Counted from the first letter of the stretch, positions 1 to 10,253 are shown. The stretch is 64,000 nucleotides of DNA from Aculops lycopersici (GCA_015350385.1 WNKI01000004.1:3314855-3378854); one strand, 5' to 3'. Notes: generated from the sequence alone by a model not told the origin. Program-made: numbers and translations.

Positions 1-76
1 TGTCAATCTCGTACTGGCCGAGTTCGATCTTAGGCGGGTGCCTTGGAGGCGGTACGACCTCTTTAAATCTTTCCAT
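1..76 (-). CDS. Possible N-terminus of a MYST-family histone acetyltransferase (partial, runs off the left edge)
   Basis: An ATG on the minus strand at 74-76 opens a frame that stays open to the window edge, encoding 25 residues that end KIELGQYEID. An in-frame TAG lies three codons upstream, so this ATG is either the true start or lies in a short exon. The terminal motif resembles the segment just before the MYST zinc finger in MOF, MOZ and HBO1 proteins (I-x-x-G-x-YEI-x-x-WY). If right, the gene runs leftward, divergent from the Gcn5 gene with about 670 bp between them. Only about ten residues are informative, so chance resemblance is possible. Confidence 0.35.
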   Translation of the reverse strand, partial: MERFKEVVPPPRHPPKIELGQYEID

Positions 77-747
77 GATATTCTATCTGATGATAGTATT
101 GTTACTGAATCTCGACATGAGGAGTGTCCAGATAATATAATTATAATCGATTTGACAAATCTAACTTGACATAAATATTGAGTAGGGTTCGCATCATGCC
201 GCGCGTTTCAAAACAATGATAAGAGATGATGAAAATCTCGAATGCAATGATAATGCGGAACGTCTCTCCCTGTCCCCAAGGAGTCAGCAAATTTCGAGTT
301 GCATAGAAATCAGAAACAGGCAATTTCTGCTGAAGAAGATGGGTCTCTATGAGTAGCGGGGCAGAAAACAGGGAATTCTGGGGCTTTTTGGCCAATGTTC
401 ACCCTAAACACACACACAATAAACTGCACAATATTCGCCATGCCTTTGGCCATGCTAAATGCCCATAGAAATTAACGAACGTTGCCGTGAAAAATCTAAC
501 ATGTGATTGTGCGGCTTTTTATAACGATAATTTGTAAATTAATTTGTCTAATCATCTTTTAGGAAACAAATCTTTATTAATTTAATACACGAGATTAAAC
601 AAGCAATAACTATATGGTGGCTACGGTGATAGCCAACAAATTAATTGGCACTTCGCTAGTGCACAGGAAGATCCATAACCATCATTGACGGCGCGCAAAG
701 TTTTTGGAAATCAACCGAGAACTTGTAACTCCAAACTTTTTTACAAC
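77..747. other. Intergenic region between the left-edge minus-strand ORF and Gcn5
   Basis: AT-rich DNA lying between two divergent coding starts, so it should hold both promoters. An 84-codon minus-strand ORF at 141-395 has no recognisable features and is treated as chance. No clear TATA element or repeat stands out. Confidence 0.5.
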
Positions 748-2937
748 ATGGGCCTCAATCACATGCAACGAATCCAGAAGCACCAACTTCAATGGATACA
801 TGAACTGAAATCGGAGCCAAAGAATCTCGAAAGATGGGCCAAGGTAGAGCTATTGGCACAGTTTGCTGATTGCAAGTTGGATATGTGTAAATGTGAGGGT
901 TGGTTGCGTGGAGCAAGCAATGGCAACGAACTCAATAATAATACCAATGGTTGTAGCACTAAGCCAATTGCAAGCCAACTTACCTCTTCTAATGCTAACT
1001 CAATCAAGAAACCAACTCCCCCTAATGAACAATGTGCCAGGTCTGATTGCAATCACGCATTTGAGGATCACGTGGTCAATTTTATGCAAGCTACCGATGT
1101 AGAACTAAACCGCCTCCTAGACCTTATGATTGAATCCGAGATACTCAATACGAATTCAGGTATTGAAGACCACGAAGGTACAAAAGTCGTCTATCAGTAC
1201 TTATCAAAGTATTTGCGAAACTCAATCACCACCATGACACATCCAACTATGGATCTCAAACTAGGAAGCCCGCCATTCGAACGCCCCACCATCCATCAAG
1301 CCATAACAAATTTCTCCCTCCACTTTTTCAATCATAAAAATGAAGAAGAATGGCGATTTATACATGAGCTCGCAAAATCATACCTAACCGCCATCAATAT
1401 TTGGATGCTCGAGATACCTAAATCCTCATCCGTCGATCGAGACTATCAAGTTATCTACAGTAGATGGCTATGTTTTTGCTACGTCCCAGTCTATATTGAA
1501 AGCCTCACCCTCAAGGACCCAACTCAAGCATTTGGTCGCATGTATTTAAAACAAATCTTCACTTCTGTGACGAATAATTGGGAAACAACTGCCGAAAAGA
1601 GGTGTCAAACGGATAAACAGAAAGCCTTGCTGAATGAGTTCCTACATAATCTAAGGCAAGAAGTTGACAACAATGATTCTCTAATTTGGTCCACAGAATT
1701 TGACCCACCCATACCCTCTTTTTTCAATACATGCCTCATCGAGGAAACAAAATTGAACGCCCTAATTACAGAAATCAAAGAGGAACGATTGAAACTGGCA
1801 GGCAAGAGCGGAGACCTGTTCTCTGACCCTACAGGTCTGATTCCTGAGATATCATCAGCACGCGATGAATCTGCAAGAGTTGAGGAGCGACTTGGAAAAA
1901 TTGAGTTCCATATTATTGGTAACTCAATGAACAAACGAATAACTAGAAATGATTACCTTTGGTTGAATGCCTTACAGAATGTTATCAGCCATCAACTACC
2001 TCGTATGCCCAAAGAGTATATAACAAGACTAGTATTTGATCCCAAACATAGAACATTAGCTTTAATTAAGAATAACAAACCCATAGGTGGAATATGCTTC
2101 AGGATGTTTCCAACACAAGGTTTCACGGAGATTGTCTTCCTTGCAATAACTTCAAATGAACAAGTTAAAGGTTACGGAACCCACCTGATGAATCATCTCA
2201 AGGACTATCATGTGAGACATCATGTGTACCACTTTTTGACGTATGCTGACGAATATGCAATAGGATATTTCAAGAAACAAGCTTTCTCTAGGGAGATAAC
2301 TCTCAAGAGAGAAAATTATTTAGGATATATTAAAGATTACGAGGGTGCAACACTCATGGAATGCAAGTTAACCCCAAATATAGTTCATACCCAACTAACT
2401 TCAGTAATACACATCCAGAAGGAGATTGTACGTCGATTGATCTCCGAGAAGCAAGCTCAAATGAAACACCAATATCCAGGTCTTACTTATTTCAAGAATG
2501 GTTATGATCGACAAATACCCGTCGAACAGATTGACGGCATAAACGAATGTTATAGAGGCAACCTAGATTCATTTAGGCAAGTCAAAGAGGAAATTCCCGA
2601 AACAGCTGACTCAGTTTACTCGCACCTGTCGACAATATTGAACTCAGTCAAACAGCATAGCGCCGCTTGGCCATTCCAAAAGCCTGTCTCAACGGCCGAG
2701 GCACCTGATTATCACGATCATATCAAGTATCCTATGGACCTGAAGACCATGAGCGACAGACTGAAGAATCGCTACTACGTAAATAAGAGACTATTTATTA
2801 TTGATATGAAGCGGATCTTCAACAACTGTCGTTCATACAACAACCCTGAAACTGAGTATTACCGGAATGCCAACACTTTGGAGAGATATTTCTATGCGAA
2901 ACTCCGTGAAATCACTGGTATAAAGCTGGGCCAGTAG
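748..2937 (+). CDS. Gcn5: Histone acetyltransferase Gcn5/PCAF (KAT2), single exon
   Basis: This is the catalytic subunit that acetylates histone H3 in SAGA/ATAC-type coactivator complexes in the nucleus. From the ATG at 748 (context AACATGG) it encodes 729 residues. The frame is open upstream to a TTG at 685, but no earlier ATG exists. The order is: N-terminal PCAF homology domain with Cys/His residues (CKCEGW near the start, then CARSDCNHAFEDH), the GNAT domain around residues 360-530 and a C-terminal bromodomain. The catalytic Glu is residue 461, in FTEIVFLAITSNEQVKGYG, which also carries the acetyl-CoA loop. The bromodomain keeps the hydrophobic YPMDLKTM loop and the acetyl-lysine Asn in CRSYNNP. 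A possible ATTAAA polyadenylation signal lies at 2969-2974. It converges on Rab7. The whole gene lacks introns. Confidence 0.97.
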   Translation: MGLNHMQRIQKHQLQWIHELKSEPKNLERWAKVELLAQFADCKLDMCKCEGWLRGASNGNELNNNTNGCSTKPIASQLTSSNANSIKKPTPPNEQCARSDCNHAFEDHVVNFMQATDVELNRLLDLMIESEILNTNSGIEDHEGTKVVYQYLSKYLRNSITTMTHPTMDLKLGSPPFERPTIHQAITNFSLHFFNHKNEEEWRFIHELAKSYLTAINIWMLEIPKSSSVDRDYQVIYSRWLCFCYVPVYIESLTLKDPTQAFGRMYLKQIFTSVTNNWETTAEKRCQTDKQKALLNEFLHNLRQEVDNNDSLIWSTEFDPPIPSFFNTCLIEETKLNALITEIKEERLKLAGKSGDLFSDPTGLIPEISSARDESARVEERLGKIEFHIIGNSMNKRITRNDYLWLNALQNVISHQLPRMPKEYITRLVFDPKHRTLALIKNNKPIGGICFRMFPTQGFTEIVFLAITSNEQVKGYGTHLMNHLKDYHVRHHVYHFLTYADEYAIGYFKKQAFSREITLKRENYLGYIKDYEGATLMECKLTPNIVHTQLTSVIHIQKEIVRRLISEKQAQMKHQYPGLTYFKNGYDRQIPVEQIDGINECYRGNLDSFRQVKEEIPETADSVYSHLSTILNSVKQHSAAWPFQKPVSTAEAPDYHDHIKYPMDLKTMSDRLKNRYYVNKRLFIIDMKRIFNNCRSYNNPETEYYRNANTLERYFYAKLREITGIKLGQ

Positions 2938-3228
2938 TTTTCCGATGTTGCTGTTGTGTTCGGATACAATTAAATATCTCACCCAATCTTATGATATTCC
3001 AATCCTCTGCCCAATGACAACACGACGACGAACCATACGAATTCCCATCTCGATACTTTTAGAAACGATCATGAGCGTGTGTGGTAGTGATTGTTTTTCA
3101 TAATCTTAATGATCATAATTCATATTTCATTGATTCAATTTAGTGTAATCATTAGAGTGATGGTAGTAGTATTTGTAGTAATGGTTTAATTGGTGGTGAT
3201 ACATGAGAGTAGCTTAATAGTAGCCTGC

Positions 3229-3846
3229 TCAGCAAGCGCATGAGTCGTGGGTAGGTTCGCGGTCATTCAATCTGATTTGGTCTGGAAAATCGTTTCTATA
3301 CAACTCAACCTCTGACTCTTGTGCCAAACCATTCCTAGCGACTGTTATGAATGCTGACTCCACATTTACGGCCTCCTTTGCACTTGTTTCGAAATAAGGT
3401 ATATTGTTCTTACTCAAGCACCAAGCTTGCGCACGTTTAGCTGACACAGCTCTGTTTTCTTGATCGATTTTGTTTCCAATGACAATGAATGGAAAATTCT
3501 CTGGATCTCTGGGCGATGCTTGAATTAAGAACTCGTCTCGCCAGGAGTCGAGCGATTTGAATGTTGTTGGTGCTGTGACATCGTAGACAAGGACACAACA
3601 GTCTGCGCCTCGGTAGAAGGCGACACCGAGCGATTGGAAACGCTCCTGCCCCGCAGTGTCCCAGATTTGCATGGTGACTAATTTATCATCGACAACTACA
3701 TCCTTAGTGACAAAGTCGGCGCCTATGGTGGCCTTATATTGTGTTGAGAACTTTTTGTTGACATACCGATTCATGAGGGATGTTTTGCCGACACCCGAAT
3801 CGCCCAATATTATGACCTTCAATAGAGTCTTTTTCCTTGCTGCCAT
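3229..3846 (-). CDS. Rab7: Small GTPase Rab7, single exon
   Basis: Rab7 controls late-endosome and lysosome traffic, cycling between GTP-bound membrane and GDP-bound cytosolic forms. The 205-residue product is the usual length. All G motifs are present: P-loop GDSGVGKTS, switch II DTAGQERFQSLG, NKID and ETSAKE. The switch I region (KFSTQYKATIGADF) is typical of Rab7. The protein ends HDSCAC, a C-x-C pair for double geranylgeranylation. The start MAARKKTLLKVIILG fits the family. It is convergent with Gcn5 and has no introns. Confidence 0.98.
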   Translation of the reverse strand: MAARKKTLLKVIILGDSGVGKTSLMNRYVNKKFSTQYKATIGADFVTKDVVVDDKLVTMQIWDTAGQERFQSLGVAFYRGADCCVLVYDVTAPTTFKSLDSWRDEFLIQASPRDPENFPFIVIGNKIDQENRAVSAKRAQAWCLSKNNIPYFETSAKEAVNVESAFITVARNGLAQESEVELYRNDFPDQIRLNDREPTHDSCAC

Positions 3847-4671
3847 CGTGATGTAGCTTGAGCTTCTACTATTTTGATGTGATAGTTCTTCGGTATTTTA
3901 TGATTATGATGATTAGCTAATATAAATCCAAAATAATCTCTAGCAAATTTATTATATGTGAAGAGTAGAAATACACTCGCCTAAATATTATGATACTTCA
4001 CAATCTCGAGCTTCAATTGAATTGATTTGATAGCTCCAAAAATCAGCAGAGGGCAGATAATATTTAGCCGTCTCTCTTTGGTTATCGCTTCTTATTAGTT
4101 TGTAGCTTTAGTTTGTCGTGGTCGTCGATCTTTATGATGAGAACGGTCTAGGCAGACATGAAGGCGTAGAAAAATCGACAACTGTTAGCTAGATCGATAA
4201 GCCTGATATTACGCTCTCTTTGCGTTGTTTTCTTTTTGTTTACTAAAAGTTTTCATGCAACAACAACAACAACCACTCAGCAAAGCGGCAGCAGCAGCCA
4301 AAGCTAGTGCAGAATTACCAGGGCTAACAACACGAAATTTTCTGCATTCTCTTTTCGGATCTGTGTGCGTATATTGTAGGTCTCTCGTTGCGCAAGCTAG
4401 CATATCCATTTACTTTCTATACTGTTTGAGTTAGTGAGAAGCTAGGGCAAGCATGAGTCACAATAAGTGAGGGAGGCTAAAAGAGCACGTAGTTTCAGCT
4501 TGCACTTTGCCTACAGCCCGGGAAATTCAATCTCTGACTCACCGCCTCGGACAGGTGAGTTCAAATCTGGACTTGGAAAAAGGGAATCAATAACTAGATG
4601 GTTTGAAATTGAAACGAAACTTTTATTAGCTATGAGATGAGGAGAGATGGAAGGTTTTATGTTAAACTTAA
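3847..4671. other. Rab7 5' flank and Rogdi 3' flank
   Basis: About 825 bp lie between two minus-strand genes. The interval should contain the Rab7 promoter and leader and the Rogdi 3' UTR. A CAA/GCA-rich patch near 4258-4305 creates short Gln/Ala ORFs on both strands that are not credible genes. The sequence AATAAA on the minus strand at 4622-4627 is a plausible Rogdi polyadenylation signal, 45 bp past its stop. Confidence 0.55.
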
Positions 4672-5490
4672 CTAAGCAGCACAGTTGCCGTTGATGCTGG
4701 AAAAGGCGTTGAATTTGTTCTTGATCTGTTGGCAAGTTTGCAAAGCTAGATTGAGGCCAACAAGCATCTCGGATAGAAAGGGAACGGGCACCTCAGCTGC
4801 ATATTCCGCTTTGATTTGTGGCCGATTGTTCACTTGCGATAGATGGTAAACTGCACAGACTAGATTGGGACCTTGTACATAGAAACTAAGGGAAAAGTCC
4901 AAAGGTAAAGCGGGACTAATAGCCTGCATATTTTGACTATGCTGCAATTCTTCGATGGTGCGCTTCTTTGGCACCATTAGACTAGATCGACTCTTTTGCA
5001 GGTTGTCCATAACATCGTTGATATAATACAAAACCTCCTCGGAGGATTTAAACTCAAATCGGTTGTCGGGACCAATGCGAATTGAGTTGCTACTTAAGAG
5101 ATCTTTTGCTGTGCCCAAATGGTTGATTGCATCTTGAATTTGGTGTAGCCGCCAACAGAAGGGGTGCGTCGGTGATTCTCTAATGCATGTTTTGATAGTT
5201 TGTATTGGGTGCTTCGAGGATAATTTTATATTTATATCGGAGCTAGTGATTTTGTATCCCTCTAGTGTGGTATTGATTTTGAGTACGTCCAGCTGGTTTT
5301 GACTTGAATAAAATAGATTGTATTGCTGTGAGGTGCTAGGTAAAATATTGGAACATTCCTCGACTACTTTTTTGAGTTGCTCGATATTAGTTAATACGTC
5401 GACTCGAAGCAACCAATCGAACTCAGCCTCTTCGCTGAAACGAACAGGCATCTGGATTTGGACGAGCCAAACTAAATTTATTGCTTTCAA
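4672..5490 (-). CDS. Rogdi: Rogdi homologue, single exon
   Basis: Rogdi is a conserved animal protein. In flies it is linked to memory and sleep, and in humans its loss causes Kohlschutter-Tonz syndrome; it is associated with the RAVE/V-ATPase assembly machinery. The 272-residue length is close to the human protein (about 287). Matching stretches are EFDWLLRVDV near the start (human EFRWLLHDEV), WRLHQIQDAINHL, the central APALPLDFSLSFYVQGPNLVCAVYHL, and the C-terminal LALQTCQQIKNKFNAFSS. The true start may be the Met at residue 14 (MPVRFSEEAEFDW), because the first residues show no family resemblance. It is divergent from JNK, with about 550 bp between the two starts. It contains no intron. 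Confidence 0.93.
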   Translation of the reverse strand: MKAINLVWLVQIQMPVRFSEEAEFDWLLRVDVLTNIEQLKKVVEECSNILPSTSQQYNLFYSSQNQLDVLKINTTLEGYKITSSDINIKLSSKHPIQTIKTCIRESPTHPFCWRLHQIQDAINHLGTAKDLLSSNSIRIGPDNRFEFKSSEEVLYYINDVMDNLQKSRSSLMVPKKRTIEELQHSQNMQAISPALPLDFSLSFYVQGPNLVCAVYHLSQVNNRPQIKAEYAAEVPVPFLSEMLVGLNLALQTCQQIKNKFNAFSSINGNCAA

Positions 5491-6046
5491 ATAAAACTAT
5501 TGGAAATTAGCAAAGACAAGCCCTTGAAACTTCTGAAAACCAAGAGACTCGTGGTAATCTTCCGAGATTGGCTAATTTGCGAGGGTTTGTTCACACGTTC
5601 TTTCTTCTGTCAATTTTCGTGTGTTTTGGTGCCCGACGCGCGCATCTCCCCTTTCCAATGGAAAAACGCTCTCTCCAATCGCAGCTTCACAGCGAGCGCG
5701 AATGGGCCAGCCAACAATGGGCATTGCCATTGAACCACACTCAGGACATGCACTATATTCTTGGGAAGAATGCATCGTTGATTGAGTAGGCGAAAATGGT
5801 GGTGAAACTGCGCACTCCATTTTTGTTGAATGGTACAAAGCGCGAAGTGTTGTTGGTTGAGTGTGTGTGGCCATAAACACAAAGTAAGAATTTGCCATCA
5901 CATGATAGGACGACGGCAGTTTAGGACTATGGTCGTTAATATATTTATGTATTTATTATACAATAATATCAATCAGAAAGGGTTTTAAACAATTTTAATT
6001 TAAACTATTATACAATACCCATAATTCACATTCACATATTGACAAG
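5491..6046. other. Divergent promoter region between Rogdi and JNK
   Basis: About 556 bp separate the two divergent starts, so the interval should contain both promoters. Short ORFs on both strands (5500-5901) overlap one another and look like chance. The part next to JNK is strongly AT-rich (5930-6020). Confidence 0.5.
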
Positions 6047-7237
6047 ATGAATCAAGGGGAGGACCAGCAAAGGCGACTCCTCAATGAGCAATTTCACACT
6101 ATCGACGTAGGCGATACGCGTTTCGAGGTACTAAGGAGATATACCGATCTCCTTGCTCTCGGCGCTGGAGCCCAAGGAGTTTGTTGCTCGGCTCGTGACA
6201 TTCTACGAGATCGAGCAGTTGCAATCAAGAAACTATCGAGACCCTTCCAGAACATCACCCATGCTAAGCGAGCTTTTCGTGAGTTAAAATTGATGCGAAT
6301 AGTGAATCATGTTAATATAATAGGACTATTAGATGTATTTACCCCACAAAAAACCCTCGACGATTTCCAGGATGTTTACCTCGTAATGGAACTAATGGAC
6401 GCAAATCTATGCCAGGTGATACAAATGGAGCTAGATCATGAGAGAATCTCCTATTTGCTCTATCAAATGCTTTGTGGTATCAAGCACTTACACATGGCAG
6501 GCATCATCCATCGTGACCTCAAGCCCTCCAATATAGTTGTCGATCGTCACTGTACACTTAAAATTTTAGACTTCGGTCTAGCTAGGAGTAGAAATCACAT
6601 TCACAACATGACACCCTATGTAGTTACAAGATATTACAGAAGTCCCGAAGTTGTGCTCGGAATGCAATACGGACCGAACGTTGATATTTGGAGCGTTGGC
6701 TGTATAATGGGCGAAATGGTTCGAGGACGAGTGGTATTCTGTGGCACCGACCATATAGATCAGTGGAATAAGATTACCGAGTTATTAGGCACACCAAAGA
6801 AGGAATTTACAGACCGTCTACAATCAACAGTGAGAGATTTTGTATCATCCAGACCTCATCGTGATGGAATCCCATTCGAGCGATTATTTTCCGACGACTA
6901 CTTCCCTCCCGATTCAGCGCAATACGAGTCACTAAACTCGGAGAATGCACGTGATTTGTTAAAGAAGATGCTAGTCATTGATCCAAAAAATAGAATGACT
7001 GTCGACGATGCACTGGACCATCCATATATTAAATTATGGTTTAAAGATGATGAGGTCAATGGGCCTCCACCGGGCCAATATGATAGCTCAACGGAGGTGG
7101 ATGAGTTGACAGTCCAACAATGGAAAGAGTTAATCTATGAAGAAGTTAAAGATTATGAGATGCACCAGGAGGCAATAGAAGAATCAGTCAACAACAACAA
7201 CTCACCAAGTCGCCAAGAGCATCCCCAAGTGACATGA
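6047..7237 (+). CDS. bsk: c-Jun N-terminal kinase (JNK, basket-type MAP kinase), single exon
   Basis: JNK is a stress-activated Ser/Thr MAP kinase that phosphorylates Jun and related factors. The product is 396 residues. The Gly-rich loop reads GAGAQGVCCSA, the ATP-binding Lys is residue 61 (AIKKL), the catalytic Asp is residue 157 in HRDLKPSN, and the magnesium-binding motif is DFGLAR. The activation loop has T189-P190-Y191, the TPY signature of JNK as opposed to ERK (TEY) or p38 (TGY). VVTRYYRSPEVVLG and IDQWNKITELLGTP are also JNK-typical. A C-terminal acidic, Asn/Gln-rich tail of about 50 residues follows the kinase fold. AATAAA occurs at 7294-7299, 57 bp after the stop. The gene is intronless. 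Confidence 0.98.
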   Translation: MNQGEDQQRRLLNEQFHTIDVGDTRFEVLRRYTDLLALGAGAQGVCCSARDILRDRAVAIKKLSRPFQNITHAKRAFRELKLMRIVNHVNIIGLLDVFTPQKTLDDFQDVYLVMELMDANLCQVIQMELDHERISYLLYQMLCGIKHLHMAGIIHRDLKPSNIVVDRHCTLKILDFGLARSRNHIHNMTPYVVTRYYRSPEVVLGMQYGPNVDIWSVGCIMGEMVRGRVVFCGTDHIDQWNKITELLGTPKKEFTDRLQSTVRDFVSSRPHRDGIPFERLFSDDYFPPDSAQYESLNSENARDLLKKMLVIDPKNRMTVDDALDHPYIKLWFKDDEVNGPPPGQYDSSTEVDELTVQQWKELIYEEVKDYEMHQEAIEESVNNNNSPSRQEHPQVT

Positions 7238-7650
7238 AATTTGCTCTATTGGTTAAGATCTCTTGTCTCGAACTGATATTGACCGAAAATTTCAATAAAG
7301 ATCCGATTTGCTTTGGCAAAAGACCAGCTTTTTTATGTAGATTTTTGTAAACAGGGTCGACTAAGTATCTTCAGGCAGCATGTAAGGTTTCGTACAAGTT
7401 CTGTAGATTTGGTATTCTGACATTACTGATCAGTCTATCACCTTGTGCATTATTATGGAACCCATTAGTCCAAGGAAGATTATTCGAATTGTTTAGATTG
7501 GCTAGGATGAAATAGAAAATCTGCGTGGCTCAAAGTGACAAACGGCACCATAAAGTTGGTTTGTTGTGTAAGCTTCAACTGGTGTGCTGCAAAGAAACGC
7601 ACGTGTATAGCGCGTATAATGTCTAAAAATCAAACCACCATTAAGACAAG
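7238..7650 (+). other. JNK 3' UTR and Cdc23 promoter/leader
   Basis: A short tandem spacer (413 bp) between two plus-strand genes. The JNK polyadenylation signal at 7294 leaves about 350 bp for the downstream promoter. No other features were seen. Confidence 0.6.
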
Positions 7651-9195
7651 ATGGATATTCCAACAATATCTTCCGATTTGATAACATGCCATAAGCATTG
7701 TGAAGTTAGAGGATTCAAGAAGGAGGCAGAATGGGCCTGTGGATTGTTGTCATCAATTTCGGACAAATCGTCTCTTAAGTTAACCTCAAAAGCGGCCACA
7801 AACTTGAGCTTCAATCTCGAGGTGCTAAACAATAGATACTACAGAAGGGCCAAAAATCTATATTATTTAGGCCAATATAAAAGAGCTGCATTTTACCTTA
7901 AGGATACCAAGCAAACATTATCTGAGCAAAGATGTCTTTACTATCACGCCCAATACATGGCAATCGAAACAGATCGACTGAATATGTGCGCCGAAGGTGA
8001 AACTGTTTCAGCTACAATCAAGCAAGTTATACAGAAAGTCACCGACCTGCTATCTGAACTAGAAAAAGATATCAAGAGAAACAAACCCGATAGTTGGATA
8101 TTATGTGTTTACAGCAAACTCCTGTCTAAGCTCAACAAGGTTGACCAAGCAAGAGATAACCTTATAACGGCTATCCGCATGGAGCCTCTCAATTGGCCCG
8201 CATGGGACTGTCTGGCCTCCTTAATAATCGATAGAAACCATTTGAACTCAATTGGTATTCCGAATCATTGGTTTGGAAGATTCTTTGCTGGAGCAGTTTA
8301 CACGCGACTTCAAATGTTTGAGGAAGCCTACGATCTCTACCACAATCATATAAGCGAGTTCTTTCCTACAAGTGCCTATGTGATAAGTCAAATGGCGGTT
8401 GCCCAGAATGAACTACGTGATATTGAGGCTGCAGTCGATAGTTTCAAGAAAGTTAGATCGATTGATCCATTTAGATTAGATGATATGGCTGTCTACAGTA
8501 ACGCCCTATACGTAAGCCAGCGTCGATATGAACTAGCCTCTCTAGCCCATTCAGCAAATGAGATTGAACCTTTCAGGTACGAGACTTGCTTTTGCATGGC
8601 CAACTTCTACAGTTTGCGAGCTCAACATGACAAGGCTGCCATATATTTTGCTCGTGCTTTGAAGTTGGATCCTACAAATGTCTCAGCTTGGATCCTGATG
8701 GGCCACGAGTTTATGGAGATGAAGAAGACCGAGGACGCCATTAAAGCTTACAGATCGGCCATCAATCTAGACCGTTCAGATCCTCGTGCTTGGTACGGAT
8801 TGGGACAGTTATATGAAATCCTGAAATTGCCCAATATAAGCCTCGATCACTATTTAGAGGCTCATAAGTTGAAACCAAATGATTCAAGATTTACAATTGC
8901 CCTTGCGGATACCTACGAGAAACTTGAATGGCACGATCAAGCCATAACCTACTACCGGCGAGCTGGTGGTGCCGGTCTAGGCAAACTAGCAACACTATTA
9001 GAGAAACAAGGTAGGGTCAAGGAGGCTGTGGAGGCACACAAAGACTTTTTGGAATGGTTGGAGCAAACAGAGGCCTTTGATCCATTCGACATAGAGGGCT
9101 CTCACGCAAACCCGGAAGTGACACACTCTCAAGAATACATCAAACAACATGAGACGGAGCAACATCAGCAGCAACAGCATCGACAACAGGTATGA
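7651..9195 (+). CDS. Cdc23: Anaphase-promoting complex subunit Cdc23/APC8, single exon
   Basis: Cdc23/APC8 is one of the TPR scaffold subunits of the anaphase-promoting complex, the ubiquitin ligase that drives mitotic exit. The 514-residue product is somewhat shorter than the human subunit (about 597). The N-terminus (CEVRGFKKEAEWACGLLSSI) matches the family's opening helix pair, followed by NRYYRRAKNLYYLGQYKRAAFYLKD. A run of TPR units fills residues 150-470, with clear ones at PTNVSAWILMGHEFMEMK and SDPRAWYGLGQLYEILK. The C-terminus is Gln/His-rich and disordered. The start ATG at 7651 lies in the context AAGATGG. ATTAAA at 9217-9222 may be its polyadenylation signal. Confidence 0.93.
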   Translation: MDIPTISSDLITCHKHCEVRGFKKEAEWACGLLSSISDKSSLKLTSKAATNLSFNLEVLNNRYYRRAKNLYYLGQYKRAAFYLKDTKQTLSEQRCLYYHAQYMAIETDRLNMCAEGETVSATIKQVIQKVTDLLSELEKDIKRNKPDSWILCVYSKLLSKLNKVDQARDNLITAIRMEPLNWPAWDCLASLIIDRNHLNSIGIPNHWFGRFFAGAVYTRLQMFEEAYDLYHNHISEFFPTSAYVISQMAVAQNELRDIEAAVDSFKKVRSIDPFRLDDMAVYSNALYVSQRRYELASLAHSANEIEPFRYETCFCMANFYSLRAQHDKAAIYFARALKLDPTNVSAWILMGHEFMEMKKTEDAIKAYRSAINLDRSDPRAWYGLGQLYEILKLPNISLDHYLEAHKLKPNDSRFTIALADTYEKLEWHDQAITYYRRAGGAGLGKLATLLEKQGRVKEAVEAHKDFLEWLEQTEAFDPFDIEGSHANPEVTHSQEYIKQHETEQHQQQQHRQQV

Positions 9196-9255
9196 TCTCA
9201 AATCAGATTAAAGTTCTAATGATCTATAGCGATGATTACAAACATTGTTAGAACC

Positions 9256-9990
9256 TTACGACTGCAAGGTTATGGGGCCCTTGAGGAAGGAACGGCAAGC
9301 CTCGAAATACATCTTGGCTTGAGCCAACTCGCCCTTTATCTTCCAACCCGTTCCGATTTGTAGAGGGTACCCTGGTGCAAATGCTTCCTTCATAACACTC
9401 TCGTAAATCTCGCAGGCTAAACCGACCTTCTCGTATTTGAACTTCCTCATAAGCTTTGATTCCATACTGTGGATCGTGTAGCTGGAACTTAACTCATAAT
9501 CCCTCGACTTAACCATCAATCCCTCGCGCAAATTAACGATATCAACGAAGATCTTTATCTTTTCTATCCATTCTGGTCTGATATCGTCTAGGGCATACTC
9601 GTACTCCTCCTTAGTTCTGGCCAAACAGGCAGCGTTGTACTTCTTGACATAGTCAGTTACGGTACGTTTCAACCAAAACGGATAGGCCTTTTGCTGATCA
9701 TTACAAGTGGAAATGGCATCGTAACCCTTACGCGAGCACATCTTATTTTCATCCTCATCCAACTTCAACATCTTGATCATATCATGCACTCTGTCTTGAA
9801 CGACTGTCTCCTTCTGCCCATCCTTCTCAAGCCATTTCTTTAACTCCTCTAATTTTTTCTTGTTTTCAGGATACCCCTCGATTGCCTCATCGATTTCCTC
9901 AATCACATCCTGAACTTTGCAGCCTATAAAACTTGAGCTCAAGCTCAAGATGACGACGCAGACGACAATTCGACTCAAAAATTCATTCAT
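9256..9990 (-). CDS. Unrecognised secreted protein of 244 residues
   Basis: I do not recognise a family. The N-terminus has a classic signal peptide: basic residue Arg7, a hydrophobic core (IVVCVVILSLSSSF) and likely cleavage around residues 22-26 (IGCKV). The mature part is mostly charged and helical in character, with a Lys/Glu-rich region at residues 26-80 and about five scattered cysteines (in MCSRK, STCND, AACLA, LACEI, EACRS), suggesting disulphides in an extracellular protein. There are no further membrane segments and no tandem repeats. It is tail-to-tail with Cdc23, whose stop is only 60 bp away, and lies downstream of SIRT7 on the same strand. It could be a lineage-specific secreted or effector-like protein, but that is speculation. 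A search with the mature sequence would decide. Confidence 0.75.
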   Translation of the reverse strand: MNEFLSRIVVCVVILSLSSSFIGCKVQDVIEEIDEAIEGYPENKKKLEELKKWLEKDGQKETVVQDRVHDMIKMLKLDEDENKMCSRKGYDAISTCNDQQKAYPFWLKRTVTDYVKKYNAACLARTKEEYEYALDDIRPEWIEKIKIFVDIVNLREGLMVKSRDYELSSSYTIHSMESKLMRKFKYEKVGLACEIYESVMKEAFAPGYPLQIGTGWKIKGELAQAKMYFEACRSFLKGPITLQS

Positions 9991-10253
9991 ATTGAATGCT
10001 ATTCTTTTGAACTCTGATTTGATGAATAGTTTCTGTCAGCCGGTGAAAAAGGTATTAATCACTTTCCCTTACCCATTTTCGCCGAGGACGACAAGAGGTG
10101 AGAGACTAAAAATAAACTCTACATCGGTAGAGGTAAAATTGTACAGTCGGATAGTTGCGGTCTTGTCGAGACGCGACACTAGCAATAGATCACCCGTTGA
10201 AATTGATATACATCACAACGGTTAATTAATCAAGGAGTAATCAATAAAAGAAA

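Noticed and set aside
685..747. Upstream extension of Gcn5 starting at TTG
   Set aside because: A non-ATG start is unlikely in an animal gene when a well-placed ATG exists at 748 and the extra 21 residues do not resemble the family.
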